From positions 4,900,501-4,964,500 of the forward strand of contig NC_058191.1 in NCBI RefSeq assembly GCF_907165205.1: a DNA stretch of 64,000 nt, in the 5' to 3' direction. The notes beneath the pieces were generated by a model. It did no database searches, had not been told where the DNA came from, and worked only from the letters and a program-made list of their open reading frames with translations. The DNA comes from Coccinella septempunctata (lineage: Eukaryota > Arthropoda > Insecta > Coleoptera > Coccinellidae). The translations under genes were made by a program, and so were the position numbers. Below are positions 32,352 to 47,300 of the stretch, one piece after another; the first letter of the stretch is position 1, and each line of letters begins with the position of its first letter.

Positions 32352-35300
32352 CTGAAAAATAAAATTTGCTGTCAATTCATCTGAATAAAAAAAAATACAT
32401 TTTTCATAACCTGAGATGTATTTTTTTTGTGAGGATGAGATATTTCATTACTCAAATGGCTTTCTGTTGAAAGGAAAGGATTTGGGTGTGGAAAAGAGGA
32501 ATTTATACATCACTTAAAGGATCGAAATAAACTGCTCCACATGAGTTAGGGATATTGACTCAAATTGCAAAAAATATAGTTAAAATAAGATTTTTGAGAT
32601 GAAAATTCATATTAATACGATTTCAAGTTGCAAATTAATTTTCTTGGTTAAGAAAAATCGAGTGAAATAACGAAATTTTATTCCCAGAGAATTCAAGCAT
32701 TTTAAGACTATAATACAATGTATGGCCTCTACGGGCATCAATAACAGCTTGACATCTTCTTTGCATACTACACACGAGGTTGTTGAACATTTCTTGAGGA
32801 ATTTGGTTCCATAAACGGGGCAGAAGCTCTCTCAGATCATTTAAGGATTCTGGGGTAGTTTGATGATTATCTAATCTTCTTTGGAGCATATCCCATGCAT
32901 GTTCTATGCAATTCAAATCTGGTGAGTGCGGAGGTATTGGTGAATGTGGAATACCAAGCTCCTCGCGCGCGTTCTCAACTATGGCTGCACGGTGCGGTCT
33001 AGCGTTATCGTCTAGAAATTGAAAAGTTTCACCAATAGCAGCGTGAAAATTTAGCACAACATTGTCAATGACATGCTCCCTATAGTGTAAGGCGGTCATA
33101 TTCCCAAGACAAATGTGTAGATCTGTGCGCCCGTTGAAACATATCCCGGCCCATACCGTAACACTACTCCCTCGGCATGGATGGACTTCTTGGACATAGA
33201 GACGATTACGGGGTATGCGTGGGATTGTCCATACCCTTATTCTTCGAGAATCTGAAAATCGTCCATATCTGGATTCATCAGTGAAAAGGACACTACGCCA
33301 TTGATCGTTCCAATTGATATGTTGCCTTGCCCATTCCAGTCTTTGACGCATATGGTCACGTGTTAATGGATCTCCTCTTAATGGACGTCTAGAACCTAGA
33401 TTCACCTCTCTCGAACGTCGTCTGATGATTTCGATGGAAACTTGGACCCCATCTGCATTTCGAAGAGTATTCCGTAGCATTCTACACGTAGATGTAGGGT
33501 TTCTTCTCGTCGAAACGGTGATGAAACGATCCTGAGCAGGTGTTGTTTTTCGTCGCCCACCAAGCCTTGGTCTTTCAACACGAAACCTGTCTCCTTGAAC
33601 CTATTCCAAAGTCGAGATATCACACTTTGGCTGACTTGGAGCCTTTCCGCTACAACAACCTGAGTTAGGCCAGCCTGTAGCATTCCGATAGCCGTATTAG
33701 CCTCAGCGTTTGTTAATTTATGTCTTGGCATTTTCAGAAAACTCGTTTCAAATCGAAGCCGTTGATAAACTGACTTCATTTCAAAATACGAATATTCATG
33801 AAGCATATGCAAAGATCCAAACTTCAGAAAAAAGGCGACCAGATTGACGAAATGTCTCATACTGATTTTTATTGAATCGATTCAAGTTGTTATTGAGTTT
33901 TAAATGATTTTACAGCCATTTTATCGAAGATTACATACTTTTGAAAACGATTGAATACGATATCCCTAACTCTTGTGGAGCAGTTTATTACTGGGATATC
34001 TTAATCTTACGCAGCTGAGCGTAAGTTGTTAGTTGCGAATTATACTAATATGTATTGAATTTTACCGTGTTCTGTGAAATTGAACAGAGGTGGCAGTTCA
34101 TTGTTGTTGGGCAGGCGGGTATTGGGTTCACGTAGTTCGTTGAAGAAGGGATGAGCGCACGCTTGCAGGGGGCTTATTCGTGACGAAGGTGTGTACTCAA
34201 GCAGCCTAGAGACCAATTCGATAGCTTCCGGCGGAGTTCTGACACGGAACACCTGAAACAAATAGAGAAGGGGTGAGAAACATACAATCAAATGGAGTTT
34301 ATCTCGTTTTAAAGCTACTGAGTGCTCGTTCACAATGCAAACGTAACTTCAACCTACGAAATGTCGGAATTTTATCAACTGACAAATATTATTTTACGTG
34401 TAAACGAATTCTACTTTTATTATCAGCTCTATGTTGACTGCAACAAATATCATAAAAAAAAACGACAAGGTTTCCTACCAAATTTCAAATATAAATACTT
34501 TATTCACAAAAATATTCTACAATTAAAAATGGTGTTCAGATTGAGAAAATTTCCTAGTAACTGCAATACCTACAATATATCACAAGATTTTATCGTTCTT
34601 TCATGGTGAAGTTGAGGTCAATTCAAACTCCACGTTCGAGTTGAGATGCAATTAAACGTGAAAATAATTGATAAAATTTTTTAACTGTATACAAATGATC
34701 AAATTATGGAAAAAGTAGTGAGCAGTAAGCAAAAATTTCATATTTTGAACAATCTCGTGCTTATTGTGAAGGAGCATTAATATACAAATATCAGAAAAAA
34801 TTTTTTCAATAGAGGACATATTTTGTTCTTGGAAATTATTATATCTCGCTCTTGAACAAGATGTCTTTTTGGAAAAAAATTGCCGCAGAAGAACGAAATA
34901 TGTTGGTGGTTAGCTTCTATTGTTACGGACCACATTAATCTACAACTATTCGTCGATTATTTGTTGACATACCAAAGATGAATACTATTTTGTGAATACA
35001 CAAGTCTAACACAAAGGTTCTTTATTTCCACATCTTTGATTTAAACTGGGAGGATCGTTGTCGGATGATGAGAGATTTTATAGTTACCTCCAGTAGTTTT
35101 CGAGAAAAGCCTGGACGACGGATGCTCAGATTTAAACATTTGTTTTTTGAAATCAATATGTTTCGAAGCCTAAACTGTGAGAATTTCACACCATGATCAT
35201 CGGACGCTGAAGGTTTATCATTTGATATTTTTCTTATAAAAAAATCTTTTTCTTATGTCCGGTTTCACGAAGCTACCTTGATATGTTTTCAATCGATAAT

Positions 35301-38300
35301 ACAATGATGAGCTTACAAAATATCATTTTTGCCGCAAATTATGATCTACAAACGATTTTCAATCGCTACTTCTTCAATATACGCAGAATTTAAAAAGTTT
35401 CAGTGATTTGATTCAGGAAATCGAATGACCGTAAGCCCACAAAAATTAAGGAAATTCATTATGGTCCACCATTCCCAATAATAAATTAAAATGAATTATT
35501 TGACAAAGATACTTCAATAAAAAATGGAATTGAACATAACTATACTCGCTACAAGAATTATTGACATCTAAGAAGGCCGTGAAAATTCAGCAGAGGCCAA
35601 TCAAACAAACGAATCAGCATTTAAAACTGATACAATTATTTTTTCAGGTTCTTAGATTAAACTAAGAACATAATCAACAAATTCTCACTGAATGGGCTGT
35701 CTACATCTGCCCGAGATGTCAATTATTCTTGAAGCGATTAGTATTAGTGCAAAAACGTTTCGACTTGCAATAGGGAACAGGGAACAATAGGGAACCAGAT
35801 GAACTTTCTATGGACTAAACATGGAATATGTAATTCGAAGACTATTCGGTTGTTATTGCACAATGTAAAAAATTTGCAACTTTATGAATTTAATGTAAAT
35901 TGTAAATGCAATTGAAATTTATTGATTTTCTCTGGTCTACGTATTATTCAATTCGTCACAATTTCATGGTAGATTTGTACTGCAAATTACGTATCCACCA
36001 GTATGAAAGATTTATATCTAAGTATTTGTAATCCAAATGGCACAAGACAATATCTAACTAACGTTATAGATCAAATGGTAAAAAGCAATGAAAAAATGTG
36101 TCTTGAATAGAATTATTATATTTGGAGAATGGTTGAAAACTCAATCAGTTTCAGTTCTAGAGCTGCTATTTATAGATTGAAAATGGAAAGAACAAATTAG
36201 CAGGCTAGGACATCAATCTTTTCGAATCTATTTGCCTTGAAAAAAAATAAATAAAATGAATTTCATAAATTAATTTATGGGCTATCGCTATCGATGAGCT
36301 GAATAATTACTTCCCACACCTGTCTATTATCGGCGCTAACCACACTTTTGTCACACAATCAGTGTGTGAAACTTGCGTTGACTATACAGGGTGTTTCATT
36401 GGGAAATGGAAATACTTAACAAGTGGACCGACCGAGGTGGTTCTGGAGATACCACATTTATTGGCCATATCAGATGAACCACCCGGTATATTTTCTTCAT
36501 ATTTGGCAAACGTGTTTCTTGTTCAAACCTCAAATGTAGCATGTAATAACCGCGAGGAAAATCCAGGTCCGGGTTAACAAAAAATTATGAATCGTTTGAA
36601 TCCTCGAAACAACACTCTGAAAATCGAAATTTTGAAAATCTGTTTCAATATTTGAAAAGACCAAAAGAAACTTAACTGAGGCGTGTGCTTTAAATTTTCG
36701 CGCAGACAGTTTTACTGCACAAATTTTTAAGGTAAAAGTGAATTTTTCAAGAAATTTTGAAGTAATGATGAAATATTAAAACTGCAACTCTCATAGCTGC
36801 AGACCATTTCAGTTTGTATTTTTAAGTTACCTACTCTCTCGTCTTTTCCAGAAAAAAATAAGACCCTGTATGTATTTATCTAATTATCGAAATTGATATT
36901 GCTTGGATATTGTTAAGGGGTGTTTCAATGAAAGAATTGAGATGAATTAGGTCGATTTCATTTTTGTTGAAAATTATGTAGGTACATGTTCTCCAAATAA
37001 AAAAAATTAACAAAATAAACATAAACACAAAAATTGTTCTATTTTTATAGTGAGCTGATCCCGAGTATTGATCTCAAAGGAATATACTGCATTTCGATTA
37101 ATTCATGTAGTTTTTTTCTTTTAATTTTGTTACTTATGTTTGTTTTATTCATTTTTTGTTTGGAAAACAAAATGTAGGTACATAATAGTTTTAACAAAAA
37201 ATCATTCAATAACAATTTCCAAGTAATATTAACTTCGATAATACATACAGGGTCCTAATTTTTTCTGTAACTGAGAGGGTAATTTAAAAATACAAACTGA
37301 AATGGTCTGCAGCTATAAAAAAACCAATGTAATAAGTTATTGCTGGGTAATGTTAAAATAGTTGTGGATTCGATAGTTCTGATAATTCTTCATAAAGTCA
37401 CTTTAAACCTCTTTCAGGAATCCAAGTTCTTGAAAATTTCCTTTTACGTTAAAAATTTGTGCAGTAAAACTGTCCTGGACCTGGATTTTACTTGCGGTTA
37501 TTGAATGATACATTTGAGCTTTCAATAAGAAACACGTTTGCCAAATGTGAAAAAAATATACCGGGTGGTTCGTCTGATATGCCAACTATCCGCCTGTTAA
37601 GTATTTCCGTTTTCCAATGAAACACCCTGTATTATCTTCAGCAGGCGGCTTTTTTCAATTCGAAGAGAGATGGAACTTATTTGAATAGTATATTCAAACA
37701 TTCAGAATTTCAGAACTATTCAGAGTTGACGCGACACAGATTTCACGAAACTTTGATCTCCTAATCGAGCATTTGATAGTTACTGGGTTGCCCAAATAAG
37801 TTGGAAATTGCAGTAATTGAGAATAATCTAAAATCAAATAAGTGGAAATGTGTAACAAAACGAAGTTTTCAATATCGATCAAACATTGGTATTAAGAATT
37901 TTACACAACGTTGATCACGATCCCATAATACATTCGACAATTGTTTTGTTGCCACAACCAGTGAAACATTTTCCACATATTTGAGATTAATTTATAAATG
38001 AGGGAACTGAAAATATATAGGTAAATGGTTGAAATATTTAATTATAAACGAAATATTTGAGTTAACAGTGGAGGCTTTTAGAGTTTTTCAATGCAATTTA
38101 GCATTTGTCATTAATCGGATGGCCATAATAAATTCATATTTTCTTTAATTGGGCAAAATTAGAGAAATTGAAAATCAATAAAAGGACGTTGGTCCGTTTA
38201 AATTTGATTGTCTATACAAGCCAATCAAAGCTTTGTGAAACGGCGTGTATAAATTTTGTCGGAAAAAAGCAACGCCACATCATGAACTTACACGTAATTT

Positions 38301-41300
38301 TTGCTGGTGGGTACTAGTGCAGGGCATGTACATTTTCGACAGCAAGAACTGCAAAACAGACGTCCAAAGATAATTTTATTCAGCAAGATCGTCAACCAAT
38401 CAAAACTCAGGTTAGTCTGTTACTATCAAGGCGAAAAATGTTCAAACAATAGAACGGCACAATCTTTGGACTGTCTGGTTTGTAGAAATTGCGATATTAA
38501 TATAAAGCTCAATAAATATCTCATACAATTGATACGATTTCTATGTTCGGAAGATAAAGAAGCAAGCTCAAACAATCGGAACCAAACAATGGTAAGATGG
38601 AGTTACGAATCCTGATACATTTGGAAGAATTAAATGTGTGCTAGATGTTTGAACTTGCCGATATATCAATTTTGAAAAAATTATATTGAATGAATATTAA
38701 AGCGGTTTACCTTAGTTGGTTTTATTGTGAAAGATTGTTCGAGAAATGACATCCGACTAGGGAATGAGTGAAGGATGTTATGAATCTAAAAAAAAATTCG
38801 TTGTACAATGTTATATTTATTGAGCAATATATTCAGCAAATTCAACATGGGCACTCGTAGTTAACAGAAATTTATGCTGCTTGTGAATCAGCGCACTCAA
38901 CTTATGATTCTGAGAGAACAATGTTGAATTTGTGAAAGCATTAACAGGTGAAGCATAATGAAATTAATATTGTTAGTGAACTGCAACCAGCATTTATACG
39001 ATTGTATCATGCACCAGATGTTGAATGTAAATTATAAATTTATTGTTCAATGATTTCATGAATTATTTGGTGAATCATTATTGGTCGTGCTATACATATA
39101 TAAGAAAGTCTTTTTCTGAATCCTACAGAAATGAAATTAAAAATATTTTTGTTCATTTAACAAATGTTTGAATACGACACCAATTAGTTTTCGGGAACAA
39201 AAGCCTTTCACGAGGTAAAATAAGAATAATAGACGTGTGCATCCAATATTCAACATTTTTATGAAATTCGCAAAAAAAATGATGATTTTCTTATATTACT
39301 CGTCAATTTGATATTGGCTAAAAAATGGGGTATTGCATTATTTCGTGAATGCTCATTATGAAATACATGTTGAATATTTTGATGCGAATATATAGAATAT
39401 TTTCACTCATTAATTTTCCACCGGGTGAAAAATGCCCCAAGTATTCTTTTACCAAAATAAATATTATCGATATTGAATCCAGGGCATTACGCTATCCAAC
39501 TGATTTTATTGCCTTAATCGAATCTATATGCGACAAAAAACCTCCTAATATAATTATTTCTGAAATAATTTTCGCTGCTTTATTCATCTTTTTCACTAAA
39601 AATTCATGAAATCAGCGTTGCTTCATAAGGAGAAAATTAATTGAATGTTCATTACTCTTCATCTACTCATGAAATAAACATAATTTTTTTTCATCCAACA
39701 ATATGAAATTAACAAATTTTATACTTATACCACAAAATCCAACCTTAATTTTTTTTTGGAGCATCTATACAATTATGAGGTTTGTTCGTAGAGTGGTTAA
39801 CAACGGCTGTGAACTACAGACTCAGCGCAATTTCATTTTAGCTGTAGGGAAAATCTTTCAGAGGATACTCTGTACAGTTCACAACCGTTGTTAACCACTC
39901 TATGAACAAACTTATGGTTTTTTCAGGCACAAGGCACAAATATTTCAGAAAGACTTGATTCGAACCAATACTAGAAATTAATAACCATTTTGTTATGTTT
40001 TGTAATATAAATAATTGTAAAAAATAGACAGGATTTGAACTCGTTCCATGTGAATTAGCTATCGATTTACAAAATTGATAATTTGAGGGAAAATTTTAGT
40101 AAGATATTTTTAAATTGAAACATTTTTTCTGCAATCGAAATAAATGCTTATCAAAGATTGAAATAGATGCACACCGTATGGAGTCCTATGGCAGATTTAA
40201 CTTACTTATGCCCCCAGTTGCAGAAAAAGTCCATTAAAATTTGATGATATATCATTCCCCTAACAAATAACAATTTCAAATTGTAATGGTTCTCCAAATC
40301 TTAGCGCATGTCTTTGCAACTGAGCCAATGGCACTGACGTCTCGATGATATGGTGAAAATCTTGGAACGAACATAGATACAAGGAATGGAAGATGAACAT
40401 TTGTTGTTGTCCAAAGACTGGAGTGAGATAGTTGCTCAATTACAATTGAGATAGCTGACTCTGACATCATTGTCACATCTATTTTCAATACGAAAAGGTA
40501 GCTCGTAAATAAATTTAAATAATTTACGCCACTGCCTTAATGTCGCCCTAGATAGAGAAACATCGAATGTTGTACCACAAAAAATATATTCGTAGTACTT
40601 CAATCGCCATTCCATGTATTTATGTTCCAGAGTGAAAATTTAGGAGTATATTTTAATATTATTTAACTATAACGTTTATGTAACCTGAGGTAGTCTGAAA
40701 TAACCAGATAGGTGGATGAGATTTTAAGCTTGTAACGAAAAATAACGTTTATGGTTTCAATGAAAAACGACAAAACGAAGAATGTTGAAGTAACTAGTAG
40801 TAGAACCTAGCAAAGATCTTGTTTCGTCTTGATTCTTCTTTTTGTGTTTTATGGGATCAAGAAACTTATACGTTCAAAACGAAACACCAAAATTGGATTC
40901 AGAAAAAGAATCACCTTGTATATATAAATAAGAGAAAAATTTCAAGTTTAGTGTACATATACAATGATTCTTTTTCTGACAGAAGATAGAACTCAAAAAT
41001 GAACCAGAACACAAAACGCTTGAAAACACACGGCCGTAAGTCGGTTATTGACTTTCGTAAATTTGTTAAAAGATGTCTACTGATGTTTTTTTATATTTCA
41101 TAAAAAAATTATGTAGTTCGAAGCTTCGTTTCGAATTTACAGGTTCTTAAAGTTTTATTGAATTCACGTCTAGATTTTTGCATCATTCAATTAATCTGCC
41201 AATAGACACCTTGGTGCGCAGAAGAACTGGATCTTGAATGTTGAGCGATGTACAGTGTGTTTCACGAAAGAGGGTAACTAGTTTTTGTGACGTACTCATT

Positions 41301-44300
41301 GAGCGAAATTAAAAAACTGAAACAATCGTTTTCAACTGGCTATCCAAATTAGCTATATCATTTACAAATAAATAAGAAATCAATTCTGCAGATTCCATTT
41401 TTTCGGATGTACTGAACTATTCATTGTCCAGTCATATGTTTATGTTTTGTGTCGTTTCTCCGATGTCACGTTTCACAATCCCGTACTTGAATTTAATAAA
41501 ATTTTGTCGAAATTCTGAGGTTGTAGCTTAGCCATCCTATATATACAATTTTTGGTGAGATGAAATGAAAAGCCTCACCTTTGAAAACTCAGGGTCCAAA
41601 AATATTTTAGTTCAGTTAGAATTTAGAACAATATCAAAATCTCAATTTTCAGATTTCAAATATGTATGTCCAGTTCTCCAGAAACGTCTAATAGGCACTT
41701 TAACTTGGGACACCCTGCATATAGATCAAAAACGATAATAAAAAAAGGTCAGATGCGGAAACCAGATTTTGCAGTTACAATTTTCTTCACAAGTATAAAA
41801 CACTGATTATATTTATATGTTCGAATTGAAAATTCAGAGAGGGAGAAATGTGAGAAAAATTTTGTTATTTTCAGGAAAACTGGATGAAAACGAAAAGGGT
41901 CAAGAATTGACTAAGGGACTGTTCCGATATTGCTGGTTTTACTGGCCCGCAATCGAATAACAATAGAACTCGGACGACTGGGCCAATAGGCATCGTTTCT
42001 GAAATACTGACAGTACTGTTCAGGAATATCGGAACAGACGGTACGTGTATACAATTCAATTCGAAATTTATTTCATTTGAACAACGGTTCTTCTGTAATT
42101 AGTTTCTATGTCTACGTTCGGTAATTTTTCGCATAGTACCCAATAATTGATTGATCACGTATAAATTTCTCTTTATTCGTGGCTTTTTTTTAAGTTATCT
42201 GGCACATCTGTTATACATGTGTTCCTTTAGGAGAAACTGGCATATTTTAAGTTGTTTTCATCATAAGGTTCTTTCGTTTGCATACGAAGTGTAGCACTTT
42301 TCTACACTCGAGTGTAATTTACACTCGATTTTAGTATTCGTTTGTTGATTGGATTTACACCAGTGTAGAGGAGGTATAGTTTATCTACACCTAGTCAAAA
42401 GGAGGTGTAATATTAGTTCTGTGGTGTGAAATGCAAAATTTGATGTTAATGTCACGGACATCACAGTAATCTACTTCAAAATATGTACGATCGAATTTAA
42501 AATTTGCGATAAGATCATCACTTTACAAGGGGATGAAAACAGATCTTCTGAGGAACGTAACCATATATCAAATCAAATTTTTAGTTTATGAGCATAACAA
42601 CCTAACGTAAGTGTTTTTTTCATTCGTTTGCGCAACTACACTGAAAATCAGCTGACTCAAAGTGCAGTGTAGATTACACTACACTGAGGAACAGACGAAA
42701 GGACCTATATTCTTCTTTACTTCATCAAGCTCTCTGAAATAGATTAATTCCTCGTTTGGGCGCATAATTTCGACTAAGCATCCAAGTTTAAATAGGGTGC
42801 ACAGAGTACGACCGTGAAAAATACTATCATAATTTCACCCAACGAATAAGCCACATAATCCCCAGTGAAACACACCATATCTAGAATTGTAGAAGTTAAA
42901 AGATTTTTCTCCATCGATAATGCTTCGCTATTAAAGAAAGGTTACTATTTGAAAAACGATAAAATACTTGATATGAACGAATAACTAATTCCCAAGCTCA
43001 TAGAACCATCATTTGAATTTTTTGGGTATTGGTGGATTCTGCAGCCTAAGAACCTTATAGCCACCTAATAGGGTGTTAGTTCTTAACCTTAGGTCTTACT
43101 TAATTCTTAAGGAACCTGCATGAAACCACCATAAATATTTAAAGCAGCAAAATAAAACCCTATGATACTCCAACAGAATTAAACACAAAACATTACAGTT
43201 ACTATTGCTGACAAGTTGTTGAAAGCCCAACGTTCTTTCAACACTCTCTCGAGGCATTATAGGGACATATTGAATAAAAAAATCCACTAACCTGTTGCCA
43301 AGGGTGAGACTTGATCTGTGGAAATTTGAATTCCGTGTAGTTAGGGTTCATCTCTTTGATTTGCTCTTTCGTTGGCGTGCCAAGTACTTTGATGATTTCG
43401 ACCAATTGGTCAACACCAGAATCTCCTGGAAATATCGGTTGGCCTAAGAGAAGTTCGGCCAACACGCATCCCGCACTCCACACGTCAATTTTTGTGGTAT
43501 AATCGATGGCGCCAAATATCAGTTCCGGAGCCCTGAAACGAAATATTATATAACAAATTAGTTCTCATATAGGAAAATACAATTATTATCCGTACGAAAG
43601 AAATCGGACATTCGGCGAAGTGTTTTGGTTTCCCGAATAAAAGTAGAGTATGAAATGAAGAAATCAAATGTGCGCCATATTTCATCTTATTGTCACGTCT
43701 AAAACTTCAGACGTTTGCATGATTCGAAATTCGGTAGTTTTCTCAGATCCGTTTGCACCAAACATACTTAGTGTTAAGAGTCCCTTAAAATGAATTCTTA
43801 AGACCCGTTTGCACCGAACGCACTTAGTGTTAAGTGTCCCTTAAAATGAATCCTTTACTTAAATTACGTTGCACCAGCGCTTAACTGACATTTAAATGGC
43901 TAAAGCTAACCTTTAATTTAAGTGCTCCTGTAATGACCACTCAAATATTTGAGGGCGGGATTCTAACCTATAATAATTTGTTGAGGCAGAACTTCCAATT
44001 TTTTATCGATTTTGAAAATTGAATGAATTCATTACTGAATACCAAGCCTTTTTCTTTTGCCTTTATTGTAATGCCATCAGTTTTCTTTATTTGCAATTTT
44101 GTGTCACAAATCATAGTATATTTAGCAACAAACTCCTTTCTTCTTTTGAGAAGTTGAGGGCTCTTTGTAGATTACCGCCACCTGCTTGGCAATCATTTAC
44201 CGTATCCTAACTAAGGACAATAAGGACATTTTCTTCACGTTCCTCTTCAACATTGATAAAACAAATTCACACAAGACCTTACAAAGAAAGTGTTGTATTT

Positions 44301-47300
44301 ATATAAACTGAGGTACCTTTTATTTGGCAATTAATATCATTATCAATAATAATGCTAATTCAACAACTGACACGACAATAAAGTTAGGTTAATGAAATGA
44401 CAACGATCATCGGCAACTGGCCAACCAATGAAATGGCTTCATTGGACTAGGATGAAGTTACACCGAAATAAAAAAAAAAACAGAAATATTACTAGATACA
44501 AAAACTTGAGGGCTCCTTTACTTAAGATTCTGTTAAGCCACAGTCGTGCAACTGGGAATAAAATTATTAACTTTAAACGATACTTAGTTAAGTACTTATT
44601 TTAAGGGGTAATGGTGCAAACGGGTCTCAGGCCCTTAATGTTAAGTGTCCCTCAAAATGAACTCTTAACTTAAATTACATTGCACCAACTGTTAAGGAAC
44701 GATTGTTGAATTCAACTCGTCATATTTTCAAAAACGGTGACCTATTTTGATCTGAAAAAGAGGTTCGAATATATACTTGTCCCAAGTTACCCACCGATTT
44801 GGGAGGCTTGGGGCACAAGTTAACCCTCTAATGCCAAAGTTTTTTTTCTTTTTTGAAATTATTTCCGTATAATTTCAAGTTAGCTTATGTATAATCTACA
44901 TCTTTTTTTCGCAAATAGTTAACTGATTTACATTAACACCTGTTCTCACAAAATGAACCTATACTGACTTAACTGCTCACAGGGAATAATTTTGTATCCA
45001 CTTATATGCAATCAGTCTCAAGGCGGAGTTGGGTATTAGAGGGTTAAAATCTATAGATTTCTCAACTCTCAAATAAAATAGGTGACTTGGGACGGTGTAT
45101 AGTTTTGAAAAATTAGAATTTGTGATTATATAGTTGAAATTCGGTAAGGAAATTAAATGATAAACCCCTATTACAGCGAAAGTAAATATATTGCAACTCA
45201 AATGTAAAAAAACTAAACAAAACAAGGGTACTTTGATTTCTTCCATTCTTTGATGATTTCTTTGTGGAAATAATGTAAATAATAAATAATAATAAATGCC
45301 GTTTGATTTGTAAACAATCTTGTTTCATGACATATCTAATATCCCAATATCCCACGTATCCAGAACAAAAATTCTCTATGTAAAAAGTGAAACACATGTA
45401 CAGGACACTAGAAAGTATAAGGGCCATAAAAAAACGCGCTTTTACTCTTTACTTTTCGTTAATTTTTCCTCTCAATTCAAACGCTCTGGTCAACGCAAAC
45501 TCAACAGTAATTAATTGTTAAACTAACCGAAAAGACGCTACACAATCTTATAAGTTTGTTCCTTCACTCATAAATGGTAAGAAACAAAGAAATCTGCAAG
45601 GAGGGTAATTGTCCCAAGTTACAGGACTGTCCCAAGTCACCCGAATATGTATGTAAAACTTTTCTGTTCAATGTGTTTTATGGATCTGTTGCCCTGCATA
45701 TACACTATACAGTGTATGGATAAAGGAAGGATCAAAATTAATAACTGTTTTATTGAATGTTTGCAAGCAAAACGCTCGGGCACGTCAAGTTTAGATTTCA
45801 ATTAACCACCTTATGGCCTAAAAATTTTGTTTATGAAGTCGGTCATCTCTGTATTCGTCACTGTGGCCAAAGATATTCACACAGAATTCATTGCGATCAA
45901 CTGACGTCAGAAAACCAAAACAAAAAGATTTTCGCATAACGTTATGTACCCATAAATCCTGATAATTTTGTGTATGCACTTTAGGCAATAAAATTATACT
46001 TTTAATTCCTCTTTTGAGGGACTAACGTGGCACTTTCGATCCCCGAGGGATTAAAAGAGCTTATAATTTTGTTTGCTTATAATTTCTTCAAATTTAATGT
46101 AAAATCCATACTTTTACATTTGATTTTGTATTTACAGTTATGTTCACCCCACTAGAGTTCGTCAGGCTGAAAGGAGACGGACTGTTAGAGGCTACAAGTA
46201 CCAGATTACTATGTTTTTAGTTTTTCCAGCCCTAAAATGCATAAAATGATGTTTAAACCGCGAGACTAAAGTTCTTTCAATCCCTCAGCGGGCCACTTTG
46301 ATCCCTAGGTTTATAATGTACAATAATTTACCTGTAGTAACGGCTACAAATATAAGATACATTCGGCTCGCCTCTGACCAAGTGTTTCGCACTGCCAAAA
46401 TCGCATAGCTTCAGCACACCTGTTTCTGGGTCTAACAGCAAATTTTGAGGTTTGATGTCTCGGTGACAAATTCCTAACGAATGGATGTACGCCAAAGATC
46501 TGAACAATTGGTACATATATAACTGTAACAAAATAGAAATTGCATTAATCTAAATCACACTTGAAACATCCTCCTCAACAATAAGTATAGTCGAAATTAA
46601 TTCAGATACATGAAAACCCATTATATAAAATCAACAAATTTAAGGCCTGAATCGAACTAGTAGACCACCAAAATGCGGCAGTTAATAGTTGATAATAAAA
46701 ATCGTTCAATTGATTAGATAACCACCATTTAGTACATAGCTGGTAGGTGTAAAAATGGAATAGAGTTAATAAATAAATAAAACAAATATGTGCACTCATC
46801 AATTCAATTGTATTCGTCAATTTAATATTTTTATCTGTGAAATGAATATCAAATCATAAATAAATTTGAGTTTGATATTAGGATATGGTCCAAATTTATG
46901 TTCATCGATAGAATCTTTAAACTATGGATCAACTCATCAACACGAAGCAGTTTGTATAAAATAAATCGAAACAATATGTCCAATTAAAATTGAGAAAATT
47001 ATTTCTGATTCAGAAAACTAGAAGCAAATCTTCGTTGATTAGATAATTTTGTCAACGATTTACTCAAATGGATTCTGGTATAAAACGATATCACACAATA
47101 GCAAGTGATACTATTATGTATAATGATACTTGTTCTTTAAATTACCAGAAGTTTCTTGATACAAAATATTGTAAGCATAATCATAGATCAATTTATTTCA
47201 ATACCAAATTGAGAATTTAATCATATCCACAACATATTATGGAAATGTTTCCTCAATCAATTTCGGAAATTACGATGGTGACTGGTACGATTTGATAAAA

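Noticed and set aside
36362..36577. 71-codon plus-strand frame
   Set aside because: It lies in one arm of the inverted-repeat element at 36386-37630, and the corresponding frame in the other arm is not conserved.
44019..44210. 63-codon frame in Harbinger-like copy A as a gene
   Set aside because: It recurs in copy B because both are copies of one MITE; there are no transposase or other domain motifs.
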